Assembly: GCF_900169265.1 (NCBI RefSeq)
Contig: NZ_FXYX01000010.1
Location: forward strand, 48,401-112,400
DNA: 64,000 nucleotides
Direction: 5' to 3'
DNA from: Brevibacterium iodinum ATCC 49514
GTDB lineage: Bacteria > Actinomycetota > Actinomycetes > Actinomycetales > Brevibacteriaceae
The notes under the pieces are model-generated. The model ran no database searches and was not told where the DNA came from. It saw only the letters and a list, made by a program, of their open reading frames with translations. The position numbers and the translations under genes are program-made. Below, piece after piece: positions 41,685-48,847 of this stretch (positions are counted from its first letter, which is position 1; each line of letters starts with the position of its first letter).

Positions 41685-42904
41685 CGGGACTCCCGTGCGT
41701 TCTTCCTCCGTCGCAGTTCACGCCGCGCGATCGACCGTTTGTGCACCTCGTCGGGACCATCGGCCAAACGCAGTGTGCGCTGATGGGCGTAGAAGCTGGC
41801 CAACGGAAAATCGTCGGTGACCCCACCGCCGCCGTGGACCTGGATCGCCCGGTCGATGATCGTCAGCGCCATGTTCGGGGCCTTGACCTTGATGGCCGCG
41901 ATCTCCGTGGCCGCTTCCTTGTTGCCGACGGTGTCCATCATCCACGCAGCCTTGAGCACGAGGAGGCGGGTGGCTTCGATCTCGACGCGTGCCTCGGCGA
42001 TCCAATCCTGGATGTTCGCCCGATCTGCCAGCGGCTGACCGAAGGTGACTCGTTCCTGGGCACGATCGATGAGCAGGTCGAGTGCCCGTTCGGCCATCCC
42101 GATCGAGCGCATGCAGTGGTGGATGCGGCCCGGACCCAGCCGGGCTTGGCTGATGGCGAATCCGTCGCCCTCGCCGGACAGCAGCGCAGTCTTCGGCACT
42201 CGCACATCGTCGAAGATGATCTCTGCGTGGCCTTCCCGGTCGAGGTAGCCGAACACCGGCAGTCCCCGGACCACGGTGATGCCCGGAGTGTCTTTGGGGA
42301 CGACGAGCATCGACTGCTGTCGGTGGGCCTCGGCGTTCGGGTCGGTCTTGCCCATGACGATGAAGACCTGACAGTTGGCGTGCAGAGCGTTCGAGGCGAA
42401 CCATTTCCGCCCGTTGAGCACATAGTCGTCTCCGTCGGAGGCGATGCTCATCTCGATGTTCGTCGCATCGGAGCTCGCCACCGCCGGTTCGGTCATGCAG
42501 AACGCTGAGGCGATCTCACCGTTGAGCAGCGGTTTGAGCCACTTCTCCTTGTGTTCGTCGGTCCCGAAGAGCGCAAGGACCTCCATATTCCCGGTATCGG
42601 GTGCGTTGCAGTTGATGGCCTCGGGGGCGATCTCCGCACTGCGTCCTGTGATTTCGGCAAGGTGCGCGTACTGAAGGTTCGTCAGTCCTGCTCCCCATTC
42701 GTCGTACGGCAGAAACAGGTTCCACAGTCCTTGGGATCGAGCCTCACGCTTGAGGTCTTCGAGGACGGGCGGGTGGAAGTTCGGGTCCCCAGCCTCGGCC
42801 CGTTGCCGGTGGTAGACCGGTTCCGCGGGGTAGACGAAGTCGTCCATGAAGGCGTTGAGTCTGGATTGGTAGTCGCGGGTCGTCTCATCTGGTGCGAAGT
42901 CCAT
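41681..42904 (-). CDS. Acyl-CoA dehydrogenase, ACAD11/LvaC-like
   Basis: This flavoprotein has 407 residues. ACAD motifs are FCMTEPAVASSDATNIE, LNGRKWFASNA and RVTFGQPLADRANIQDWIAEARVEIE. The C-terminal segment FYAHQRTLRLADGPDEVHKRSIARRE is diagnostic of the ACAD10/11 and LvaC group: where most ACADs have the catalytic EGT, this reads DGP, placing Asp at the base position. Members of this group remove phosphate from 4-phosphoacyl-CoA to give the enoyl- or 3-hydroxyacyl-CoA. The overlapping kinase gene downstream supplies the phosphate in the known systems. ATG 42904 follows AGGAAC. Confidence 0.9.
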   Translation of the reverse strand: MDFAPDETTRDYQSRLNAFMDDFVYPAEPVYHRQRAEAGDPNFHPPVLEDLKREARSQGLWNLFLPYDEWGAGLTNLQYAHLAEITGRSAEIAPEAINCNAPDTGNMEVLALFGTDEHKEKWLKPLLNGEIASAFCMTEPAVASSDATNIEMSIASDGDDYVLNGRKWFASNALHANCQVFIVMGKTDPNAEAHRQQSMLVVPKDTPGITVVRGLPVFGYLDREGHAEIIFDDVRVPKTALLSGEGDGFAISQARLGPGRIHHCMRSIGMAERALDLLIDRAQERVTFGQPLADRANIQDWIAEARVEIEATRLLVLKAAWMMDTVGNKEAATEIAAIKVKAPNMALTIIDRAIQVHGGGGVTDDFPLASFYAHQRTLRLADGPDEVHKRSIARRELRRRKNARESR

Positions 42905-42940
42905 AGTTCCTGCTTTCTCGGTGAGGGGGTGTATGCGGTG

Positions 42941-43948
42941 TCAGCTCTGGTGATCATGGGCACCGGCGCCGCCGGTCTCTCCTCTGACTTCGAGGACGAC
43001 CTTGCCGCGCACGGATCGGGAGTCGATGAGCTCGAGGGCCTCCTGCGCCCTTTCCAACGGGAGCACGCTGTGAATGACGGGATCGAGTGCCCCTGAACTC
43101 AGATGCGGCCACAGCGTGTCCCACTGGGTGGCGACCATCTCCGGTCGTCCGGCCAGTGCCGCGCCCCACCCCACTCCGGCCACGGAGATGTTGTTCAACA
43201 GCAGACGGTTGACCTTGACTTCGGGGATGGATCCTGCGGTGAATCCGAGGACCAGAAGAGTGCCGAAGGTCTTCAGTGTGCGCAGGGAATCGGTGAACCG
43301 GTCACCGCCGACCGGGTCGGCGACGAGGTCGACACCGCCAGGGAGCAGGTCCTTGACCGTGTCTTTGAACCTTTCGGCCAAGACCACATGAGAAGCGCCG
43401 AGGCTGCGCACCGTCTCCGCCTTCTCCTCGGTCGAGACCACGCCCACGACTTCTCCGCCGTAGGCGCGGGCGACCTGGACGAGGGCGCTGCCGAGTCCGC
43501 CTGCGGCGCCGTGGACGAGGACCGTCTGACCCGGTTCGAGTCTCCCGCGCACGCGCAGCGCGAAGTCCGCGGTCAGGAGGTTCATCGGCATTCCTGCTCC
43601 TGCGGTCAGCGATACGGACTCCGGAAGCGGGAGGACGCTGGCGGCCGGGACGGCGATGGACTCCGCGTAGGCCCCCGTGTTCGCCACCCCGACGACGCGG
43701 TCGCCGACGCTGAGACCGGTGACGCCTTCGCCCAGCTCACGCACGGCTCCGGAGATCTCCGACCCCACTGTGTAGGGCAGCGGCGGCTGCATCTGGTACT
43801 GCCCGCGAGATTGGAGCAGTTCGGGGAAGGTCACGCCGGCATAGGCGACGTCGATGAGGACCTCGCCAGGCCCGGGTGTCGGAGTCTCGACGTCGCGCAG
43901 TTCGAGGGAGCCGGGGCCGTCGGTGGCTCTCAGCTGCATTGCTCTCAT
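42941..43948 (-). CDS. NADPH:quinone oxidoreductase-like MDR protein
   Basis: This zinc-free medium-chain reductase has 335 residues. It starts with a GroES-like fold (ETPTPGPGEVLIDVAYAGVTFPELLQSRGQYQMQPPLPYTVGSEISG). The Rossmann loop is VLVHGAAGGLGSALVQVARAYG, the AAGGxG form of quinone/enoyl reductases. It probably reduces a quinone, enone or enoyl-CoA with NADPH. It lies 36 bp before the ACAD gene on the same strand, in the middle of the maoC-SDR-MDR-ACAD-kinase run. ACAD/hydratase neighbours make an enoyl-type substrate plausible. Confidence 0.88.
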   Translation of the reverse strand: MRAMQLRATDGPGSLELRDVETPTPGPGEVLIDVAYAGVTFPELLQSRGQYQMQPPLPYTVGSEISGAVRELGEGVTGLSVGDRVVGVANTGAYAESIAVPAASVLPLPESVSLTAGAGMPMNLLTADFALRVRGRLEPGQTVLVHGAAGGLGSALVQVARAYGGEVVGVVSTEEKAETVRSLGASHVVLAERFKDTVKDLLPGGVDLVADPVGGDRFTDSLRTLKTFGTLLVLGFTAGSIPEVKVNRLLLNNISVAGVGWGAALAGRPEMVATQWDTLWPHLSSGALDPVIHSVLPLERAQEALELIDSRSVRGKVVLEVRGETGGAGAHDHQS

Positions 43949-44016
43949 GATGGTCGGGGGTCCTTTCGTTTGGGTTCGCCACGTGGGTGATGCTGTCAGG
44001 GCGGTCGTCGAGGACG

Positions 44017-44799
44017 TCAGAGAGGAGACGAGGCGACGACACCGCCGTCGACGGCGATCGTCTCTCCCACGACGTAGTCGCCGGCCCGGGAGGCGAGATA
44101 GGCCGCGACTCCGGCCATGTCCTCACTGGTGCCGATTCGTCCTGCCGGGATCTTCGTCTTCACCTCGTCGCCGTGATCGCGAGCGTCCTTGTTCATCTTC
44201 GTGCCGAAGGCCCCGGGAGCGATGCCGCTGACGATCACTCCGTCCGGGGCCAGCCGGGAGGCCAAGCGTTTGGTCAGGTGGATCACCCCGGCCTTGGACG
44301 CGTGGTAGCTGTAGGTCTCAAGCGGATTGGGTCGGATACCGTCGATGGAGGCGACGTTGATGACCTTGGCGAGGTGGCTCCCCGAGGCCGCGGCGGCCCG
44401 CAGGTCGGGCGCAAGTGCCTGTGTGAGGAAGAACATCGCCTTGAGGTTGAGGTCCATGACCTTGTCCCACCCGTCCTCCGGGAACTCGTCGAACGGCGCA
44501 CCCCAGGCGGCACCGGCGTTGTTGACGAGGATGTCCAGACTCGTCTCGTGCTCACGGAGCCGGGCCACCACCGAGGCGAGTCCCTCTTTCGTCGAAATGT
44601 CTCCGGGCAGGGACACGCAGGTCCCCTGTTCGGACAGTTCGGCGGCGGTCGCGTCACAGGCCTCGGACTTGCGGGCGGTGATGTAGACGCGCACGCCCGA
44701 CTGCACGAATCCCTCGGCGATCATCCGGCCGATTCCGCGCGAGCCGCCGGTGATCAGCGCACTGCGCCCTTTCAGCGCAAACAGTGTCGACATGTCCAT
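44017..44799 (-). CDS. SDR-family oxidoreductase (3-hydroxyacyl dehydrogenase-like)
   Basis: This classical short-chain dehydrogenase has 260 residues. Cofactor loop ITGGSRGIGRMIAEGF, NNAGAAWGAPF, catalytic Ser in VINVASIDGI, and the YxxxK pair in YSYHASKAGVIHLTK are all present. Arg residues after the first strand (TARKSEACD) suggest NADP(H). Next to maoC and ACAD genes, oxidation or reduction of a 3- or 4-hydroxyacyl-CoA, or its free acid, is likely. ATG 44799 follows AGGGAG and lies 14 bp after maoC. Confidence 0.9.
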   Translation of the reverse strand: MDMSTLFALKGRSALITGGSRGIGRMIAEGFVQSGVRVYITARKSEACDATAAELSEQGTCVSLPGDISTKEGLASVVARLREHETSLDILVNNAGAAWGAPFDEFPEDGWDKVMDLNLKAMFFLTQALAPDLRAAAASGSHLAKVINVASIDGIRPNPLETYSYHASKAGVIHLTKRLASRLAPDGVIVSGIAPGAFGTKMNKDARDHGDEVKTKIPAGRIGTSEDMAGVAAYLASRAGDYVVGETIAVDGGVVASSPL

Positions 44800-44813
44800 G
44801 GAAACTCCCTTGT

Positions 44814-45293
44814 TCAGATGTCTGCGTCGTGTTCGGTGAAGTAGCCGATCGATTCGGCGACGCAGATCGGCTTCTCGATCCCCTCGGCTTCGAAGATCTG
44901 AGTGGTGGTCACCTGTGCGGACCCGGTGCCGCGTGCATCGACGGCTGAGACCGTCGCCCGCATGCGCACCTTTGAACCCACTGGTCGAGGCTGCGGGAAT
45001 CGCACCTTGCCGTAGCCGTAGTTGAGACTGTGCGCGAATCCGTCGAACGCCATGAGCTCCTCCATGAACCCCGGCCCCAGCGACAGGGTGAACAGTCCAT
45101 GACCGATCGTGCCGCCGAAGGGACCAGCGGCAGCACGTTCCTCATCGACGTGGATCCACTGGTGGTCGTTCGTCAGGTCGGCGAATGAGTTGATGTCGTT
45201 CTGGATCAGCGTGTGCCAGCTGGTCGGACCGAGTTCCTCACCGACGAGCGATTCAAGGTCGGCGATGGTCGTGGGCCTGATGGGAGTCGTCAT
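44814..45293 (-). CDS. MaoC-family (R)-hydratase
   Basis: This is a hot-dog-fold enoyl-CoA hydratase of 159 residues. The hydratase motif is FADLTNDHQWIHVDEERAAAGPFGGTIGHGLFTLSL, with the catalytic Asp and His in DLTNDHQWIH. It should add water to a trans-2-enoyl-CoA, giving a 3-hydroxyacyl-CoA. It is the first gene of the minus-strand run that continues through SDR, MDR, ACAD and kinase. It diverges from a phosphotriesterase-like gene, with the TGAAATTGAGTTCAGATTCA palindrome in the gap. Confidence 0.92.
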   Translation of the reverse strand: MTTPIRPTTIADLESLVGEELGPTSWHTLIQNDINSFADLTNDHQWIHVDEERAAAGPFGGTIGHGLFTLSLGPGFMEELMAFDGFAHSLNYGYGKVRFPQPRPVGSKVRMRATVSAVDARGTGSAQVTTTQIFEAEGIEKPICVAESIGYFTEHDADI

Positions 45294-45357
45294 TGTCTGC
45301 CTTTCGGTGGGTGCGACGGGTCACGCGCGGTCCGTGAAACCCGAATCATCATCGTAT

Positions 45358-45378
45358 TTGAAATTGAGTTCAGATTCA
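45358..45378. promoter_or_regulatory. Shared operator copy 1 (maoC/lactonase divergent promoter)
   Basis: TGAAATTGAGTTCAGATTCA (45359-45378) is an imperfect palindrome. The minus strand of 48755-48776 reads TGAAACTGAGTACAGGTTCA, differing at three positions of twenty. Both copies lie between divergent catabolic genes in otherwise unrelated DNA. A common repressor, probably the TetR protein at 39927-40613, is inferred. Confidence 0.65.
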
Positions 45379-45471
45379 TTACTCTGAGACTAGCCGTGTG
45401 CGCTGGGTCACTTCAAGGTGGAACCGAAACATGCCTCACGGCAGGGACATCTACGCAAAGGAGCGGCACCC

Positions 45472-46431
45472 ATGGCAGAAGTCCAGACCGTCACCGGCAC
45501 CATCGACAGCAGCGAACTCGGCCGAACCCTCGTCCACGAGCACATCTTCGTCCTCAGCGAGGAGATGCGGCAGAATTACGACACGGCCTGGGACGACGAA
45601 GAGAAGATCGCCGATGCCGTCGCCAAGCTCAATGACCTCAAAGACGCGGGGATCGATACGATCTTCGACCCGACGGTCGTGGGTCTCGGTCGCTACATCC
45701 CTCGGGTCCAGAGAGTGGCCGAGCAGACCGACCTCAACATCGTCGCAGCCACCGGCCTCTACACATTCACCGACCTCCCCCACCAGTTCGAGCATCGCGG
45801 CCCGGGTCTCCTCGTCGACGAACCGGAACCGCTCGTGAAACTGTTCGTCCGCGACCTCGAGGAGGGCATCGCCGACACCGGAGTCAAGGCCGCCTTCCTC
45901 AAATGCGCCATCGAATCCCCCGGGCTCACTGAGGGCGTCGAGCGCACGATGCGGGCGGTCGGTCAGGCGAGCGCTCAGACCGGCGCCCCCATCACCGTCC
46001 ACACCAATCCACGCACAGGCTCCGGCCTGGTCGCGCAGCGAGTGCTCAAGGAAGAGGGCGCGGATCTGGGGAAGGTCATCATCGGCCACTCGGGCGACTC
46101 GACAGACCTCGACTACCTGTCCCAGATCGCCGAGAACGGATCGTTCCTGGGCATGGACCGGTTCGGCATCGACGCCTATCTGCCGACCGAACCGCGCGTA
46201 GACACCATCGTCGAACTCGTCCGTCGCGGCTATGCCGACCGCATCACCTTAGCCCACGATGCAGCGTGCTACATCGACTACTTCACTCAGGAAGAGAAGG
46301 CGCAGATCCAACCAAACTGGCACTTCCGCCACATCAGCGACGACGTCATTCCGATGCTGCTGGACAAGGGCGTGACCGAAGACGATATCGACACGATGCT
46401 GGTGAAGAACCCGCGCCGTTACTTCGAGTAA
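45472..46431 (+). CDS. Phosphotriesterase-family hydrolase (lactonase-like)
   Basis: This binuclear-metal TIM-barrel hydrolase has 319 residues. Metal ligands are visible in order: HEH in GRTLVHEHIFV, the carboxylated Lys in AAFLKCAIE, His in APITVHTNPRTGSG, His in VIIGHSGDSTDLDYL, and Asp in ITLAHDAACYID. The family contains true phosphotriesterases but mostly lactonases of natural lactones. Beside an MFS importer, a CoA ligase and the kinase/ACAD pair, opening of a gamma- or delta-lactone to a hydroxyacid is a sensible role. ATG 45472 follows AAGGAG; the frame open from 45418 is ignored. Confidence 0.88.
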   Translation: MAEVQTVTGTIDSSELGRTLVHEHIFVLSEEMRQNYDTAWDDEEKIADAVAKLNDLKDAGIDTIFDPTVVGLGRYIPRVQRVAEQTDLNIVAATGLYTFTDLPHQFEHRGPGLLVDEPEPLVKLFVRDLEEGIADTGVKAAFLKCAIESPGLTEGVERTMRAVGQASAQTGAPITVHTNPRTGSGLVAQRVLKEEGADLGKVIIGHSGDSTDLDYLSQIAENGSFLGMDRFGIDAYLPTEPRVDTIVELVRRGYADRITLAHDAACYIDYFTQEEKAQIQPNWHFRHISDDVIPMLLDKGVTEDDIDTMLVKNPRRYFE

Positions 46432-46484
46432 TACCCATCGGCCATATGCACTGAGGGACCATTTTCGACGATGAAGGGAATCCC

Positions 46485-46544
46485 ATGTCAGTCCACGCAC
46501 AAACCATCAATCCGCAGGTGAAACGGACAAACACGCTGGATTGA
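46485..46544 (+). other. 19-codon leader frame overlapping the MFS start
   Basis: ATG 46485 has a good GAAGGGA ribosome site and opens MSVHAQTINPQVKRTNTLD, then stops at TGA 46542-46544. This TGA overlaps the TTG (46541) that opens the permease frame. The peptide looks like the missing cytoplasmic N-terminus of the MFS protein, so a one-base loss near 46538, or coupled re-initiation at TTGA, is likely. Confidence 0.55.
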
Positions 46545-47869
46545 GAACTGCCGGCCTCGTCGGCTCCTCGATCGAATGGTACGACTTCTTCCTCTACGGC
46601 ACAGCGGCGGCACTGGTCTTCCCGCAGGTCTTCTTCCCTGATACGAGCGGAGTCACCGGCACACTCCTGGCGTTCTCGACCTTCGCCACCGGTTTCATCG
46701 CGCGGCCGGTCGGCGGGCTCGTCGCCGGCAACTTCGGAGACAAGATCGGCCGCAAACCCATGGTGGTCATCGCCCTACTGGGCATGGCCGTCTTCACCTT
46801 CCTCATCGGCTGCCTGCCCTCGGCCGGGAGCATCGGCCTCATGGCCCCGGTCCTGCTCGTCACGTGCCGATTCATCCAGGGCATCGCCTGCGGCGCCCAG
46901 TGGGGCGGGCTGGCGCTGCTGCTCAGCGAGTCCGCCGGGCCCAAGCACCGAGCATTCTCGGGCTCGTTCATGCAGGTCGGCGTTCCCACTGGAGCCCTGC
47001 TCGGCAATCTGGCCTTCGTCATCGTCTCGTCCGCGGTCGATGAGGCGGCCTTCGTATCGTGGGGCTGGCGGATCCCGTTCTGGGCCACGGCGCTGCTGGT
47101 GCCGATCGTCATGTACATCCAGCTCAGAGTCGAGGACTCCCCCGAGTTCAGACAGCTCGAGAACGAGGTGTCTGCGGCCAAGCCGAAGGTCGTGCAGGCA
47201 CCGCTGTGGCAGGCCATCAGATCGCACTGGAAGACGATACTGCTGGCCGCGGGCACACTGTCGGGAACGAACTGCGTCTTCTACATCACGATCGCCGGAG
47301 CCCTGTCCTACGGCACGAGCTACCTGGGTATGGACTACGGGCAGATGCTCATCGCCGCCATGCTCTCCTGCGTGTTCGGCATCGCCACCATTCTCATCGG
47401 CGGCAGGCTCGCCGACCTGATCGGTCGCCGTCCGGTCATCATCATCGGTGGCGTCGGCCTGCTGGCGTGGGCGTTCCCCTATTTCACCCTGATCAATACG
47501 ACGGACATCGTCCTCTTCGCGGTCTCGATCAGCGTGGCCAGCGTGTTCCAGTCACTCATCTACGCCCCGATCGCCGCGTACTTCGGCGAATTGTTCGCCC
47601 CGCAGATCCGCTTCTCCGCGGTCTCTCTGGCCTATCAGCTCAGCGCGATCGTCGTGTCGGGCTCGACGCCCATCGTCATGACGTGGCTGATCGCGAAGAT
47701 GGACGGATCAACGCTGGGGATCACGCTGTTCGTGTGTGCGATGGCCCTGATCACCGTCGTGTCAACGCTGGCACTGAAGGAGACGAACCCGAAGTCCGTC
47801 AGGCAGTCTCCGACGGCCGTACCAGGTGAGCATCTTCGCGCGGAGGCCGTCGAGGTCCATCCTGCATAG
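46541..47869 (+). CDS. MFS metabolite:H+ symporter (N-terminus frameshifted or re-initiated)
   Basis: This is a 12-helix permease of 442 residues. Family signs are GSSIEWYDFFLYGTAAALVFPQVFF in TM1, RPVGGLVAGNFGDKIGRKP, RFIQGIACGAQWGGLALLLSE in TM4 and GGRLADLIGRRPV between TM8 and TM9. It should import an organic acid or the lactone-derived hydroxyacid used by this cluster. Only a TTG start (46541) is in frame, while the strong ribosome site and ATG lie 56 bp upstream in the other frame, encoding a plausible N-terminus. The gene may therefore carry a frameshift. It follows the lactonase-like gene by 109 bp. Confidence 0.88.
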   Translation: MRTAGLVGSSIEWYDFFLYGTAAALVFPQVFFPDTSGVTGTLLAFSTFATGFIARPVGGLVAGNFGDKIGRKPMVVIALLGMAVFTFLIGCLPSAGSIGLMAPVLLVTCRFIQGIACGAQWGGLALLLSESAGPKHRAFSGSFMQVGVPTGALLGNLAFVIVSSAVDEAAFVSWGWRIPFWATALLVPIVMYIQLRVEDSPEFRQLENEVSAAKPKVVQAPLWQAIRSHWKTILLAAGTLSGTNCVFYITIAGALSYGTSYLGMDYGQMLIAAMLSCVFGIATILIGGRLADLIGRRPVIIIGGVGLLAWAFPYFTLINTTDIVLFAVSISVASVFQSLIYAPIAAYFGELFAPQIRFSAVSLAYQLSAIVVSGSTPIVMTWLIAKMDGSTLGITLFVCAMALITVVSTLALKETNPKSVRQSPTAVPGEHLRAEAVEVHPA

Positions 47870-47892
47870 TCGGCCCAGCCCGCGTAGTCGGC

Positions 47893-48699
47893 TCAGCTCG
47901 CAGCGCCGCTGCCACGCAGCTTTGCCTGGTAGCGGCGCATCCCGCGGATCCACCGGTCGTAGTCGGAGCCTTTCATCCGGTGCATGTCGAGGACCTCAGG
48001 ATGGGGCAGAATGAGGAAGGTCTCGGCTTCGACGGCGGCCATGACGGCCTTGGCGACGTCCGCCGGCTCGAGAACGGTACCGGCCTCGGATACGGCACGT
48101 TGGGCGGCGAGTTCCTCTGCGGTCAAGGAACTGGGGTCTTCTCCCCATAGGATCTTGGTGTTCACCCCCATCGGGGCGAGCACGGAGACGCCCACTCCCT
48201 CGTCGCCGTAGGTCACCGACAGCCATTCGGCGAAGGCGAGCGCGGCGTGCTTGGTCACCGAGTAGCCGGCCTGGCCGATCTGCGTGAGCAGTCCCGCCGC
48301 CGAGGCGGTGGCCACGAAATATCCTTCCCCGCGGGTCTGCCACCGGGGTACGAGCCGTTCGGCGGCGCGGATGTGCGCCCGCAGGTTGACGTCGAGGATG
48401 CGGTCCCAGTCGTGTTCGCCGCCGATTCTGGGGGCTCCGGCAATCCCGGCATTGGCGAAGTAGAGATCGATGTCGCCGAGTTCCCGGCTCGCAGCGGCCA
48501 GCAGATCGTCGACCCCGGCCGCCGTGGAGGCGTCCCCGATCCAGTGCGGCTGACCCAGTTGCGCCGCAGTTTCCGTGACCGCCTCGGCGAGGTCGGCAAG
48601 CAGCACCCGGGCTCCACGCTCATGCAGTGCCCTGGCCAGCGCCGCACCGATCCCCGATGCTGCCCCGGTGACGACGGCAGTGCGTCCCTCGATCTCCAT
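47893..48699 (-). CDS. SDR-family oxidoreductase
   Basis: This short-chain dehydrogenase has 268 residues. Cofactor loop VVTGAASGIGAALARAL, Asp after the second strand (LLADLAEAV, suggesting NAD), ANAGIAGAPR, catalytic Ser in FVATASAAGLL, and Tyr/Lys in YSVTKHAALAFAEWL are present. The C-terminal RMKGSDYDRWIRGMRRYQAKL is a helical extension seen in many actinobacterial catabolic SDRs. ATG 48699 follows AAGAGGAC; the frame open to 48930 crosses the divergent promoter. It shares that promoter region, with operator copy 2, with the acyl-CoA ligase gene. Confidence 0.9.
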   Translation of the reverse strand: MEIEGRTAVVTGAASGIGAALARALHERGARVLLADLAEAVTETAAQLGQPHWIGDASTAAGVDDLLAAASRELGDIDLYFANAGIAGAPRIGGEHDWDRILDVNLRAHIRAAERLVPRWQTRGEGYFVATASAAGLLTQIGQAGYSVTKHAALAFAEWLSVTYGDEGVGVSVLAPMGVNTKILWGEDPSSLTAEELAAQRAVSEAGTVLEPADVAKAVMAAVEAETFLILPHPEVLDMHRMKGSDYDRWIRGMRRYQAKLRGSGAAS

Positions 48700-48754
48700 A
48701 GTCCTCTTCCTCTCCGGCGCACCCCGTTGTGTCCGAAACGCGGCCGACCTATAG

Positions 48755-48776
48755 TTGAACCTGTACTCAGTTTCAA
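48755..48776. promoter_or_regulatory. Shared operator copy 2 (SDR/acyl-CoA ligase divergent promoter)
   Basis: Read on the minus strand, this site is TGAAACTGAGTACAGGTTCA flanked by T and A, a near-perfect palindrome. It matches the site at 45358-45378 at 17 of 20 core positions. It lies midway between the divergent SDR and ligase starts. It ties this gene pair to the lactonase/maoC promoter 3.4 kb away. Confidence 0.65.
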
Positions 48777-48847
48777 GTATTTCAGCATCCACATATTGCT
48801 GTCGAGCCCCGCGCGGGCCCGTCCACGTCGTGATCCGAAGGAGTTTC

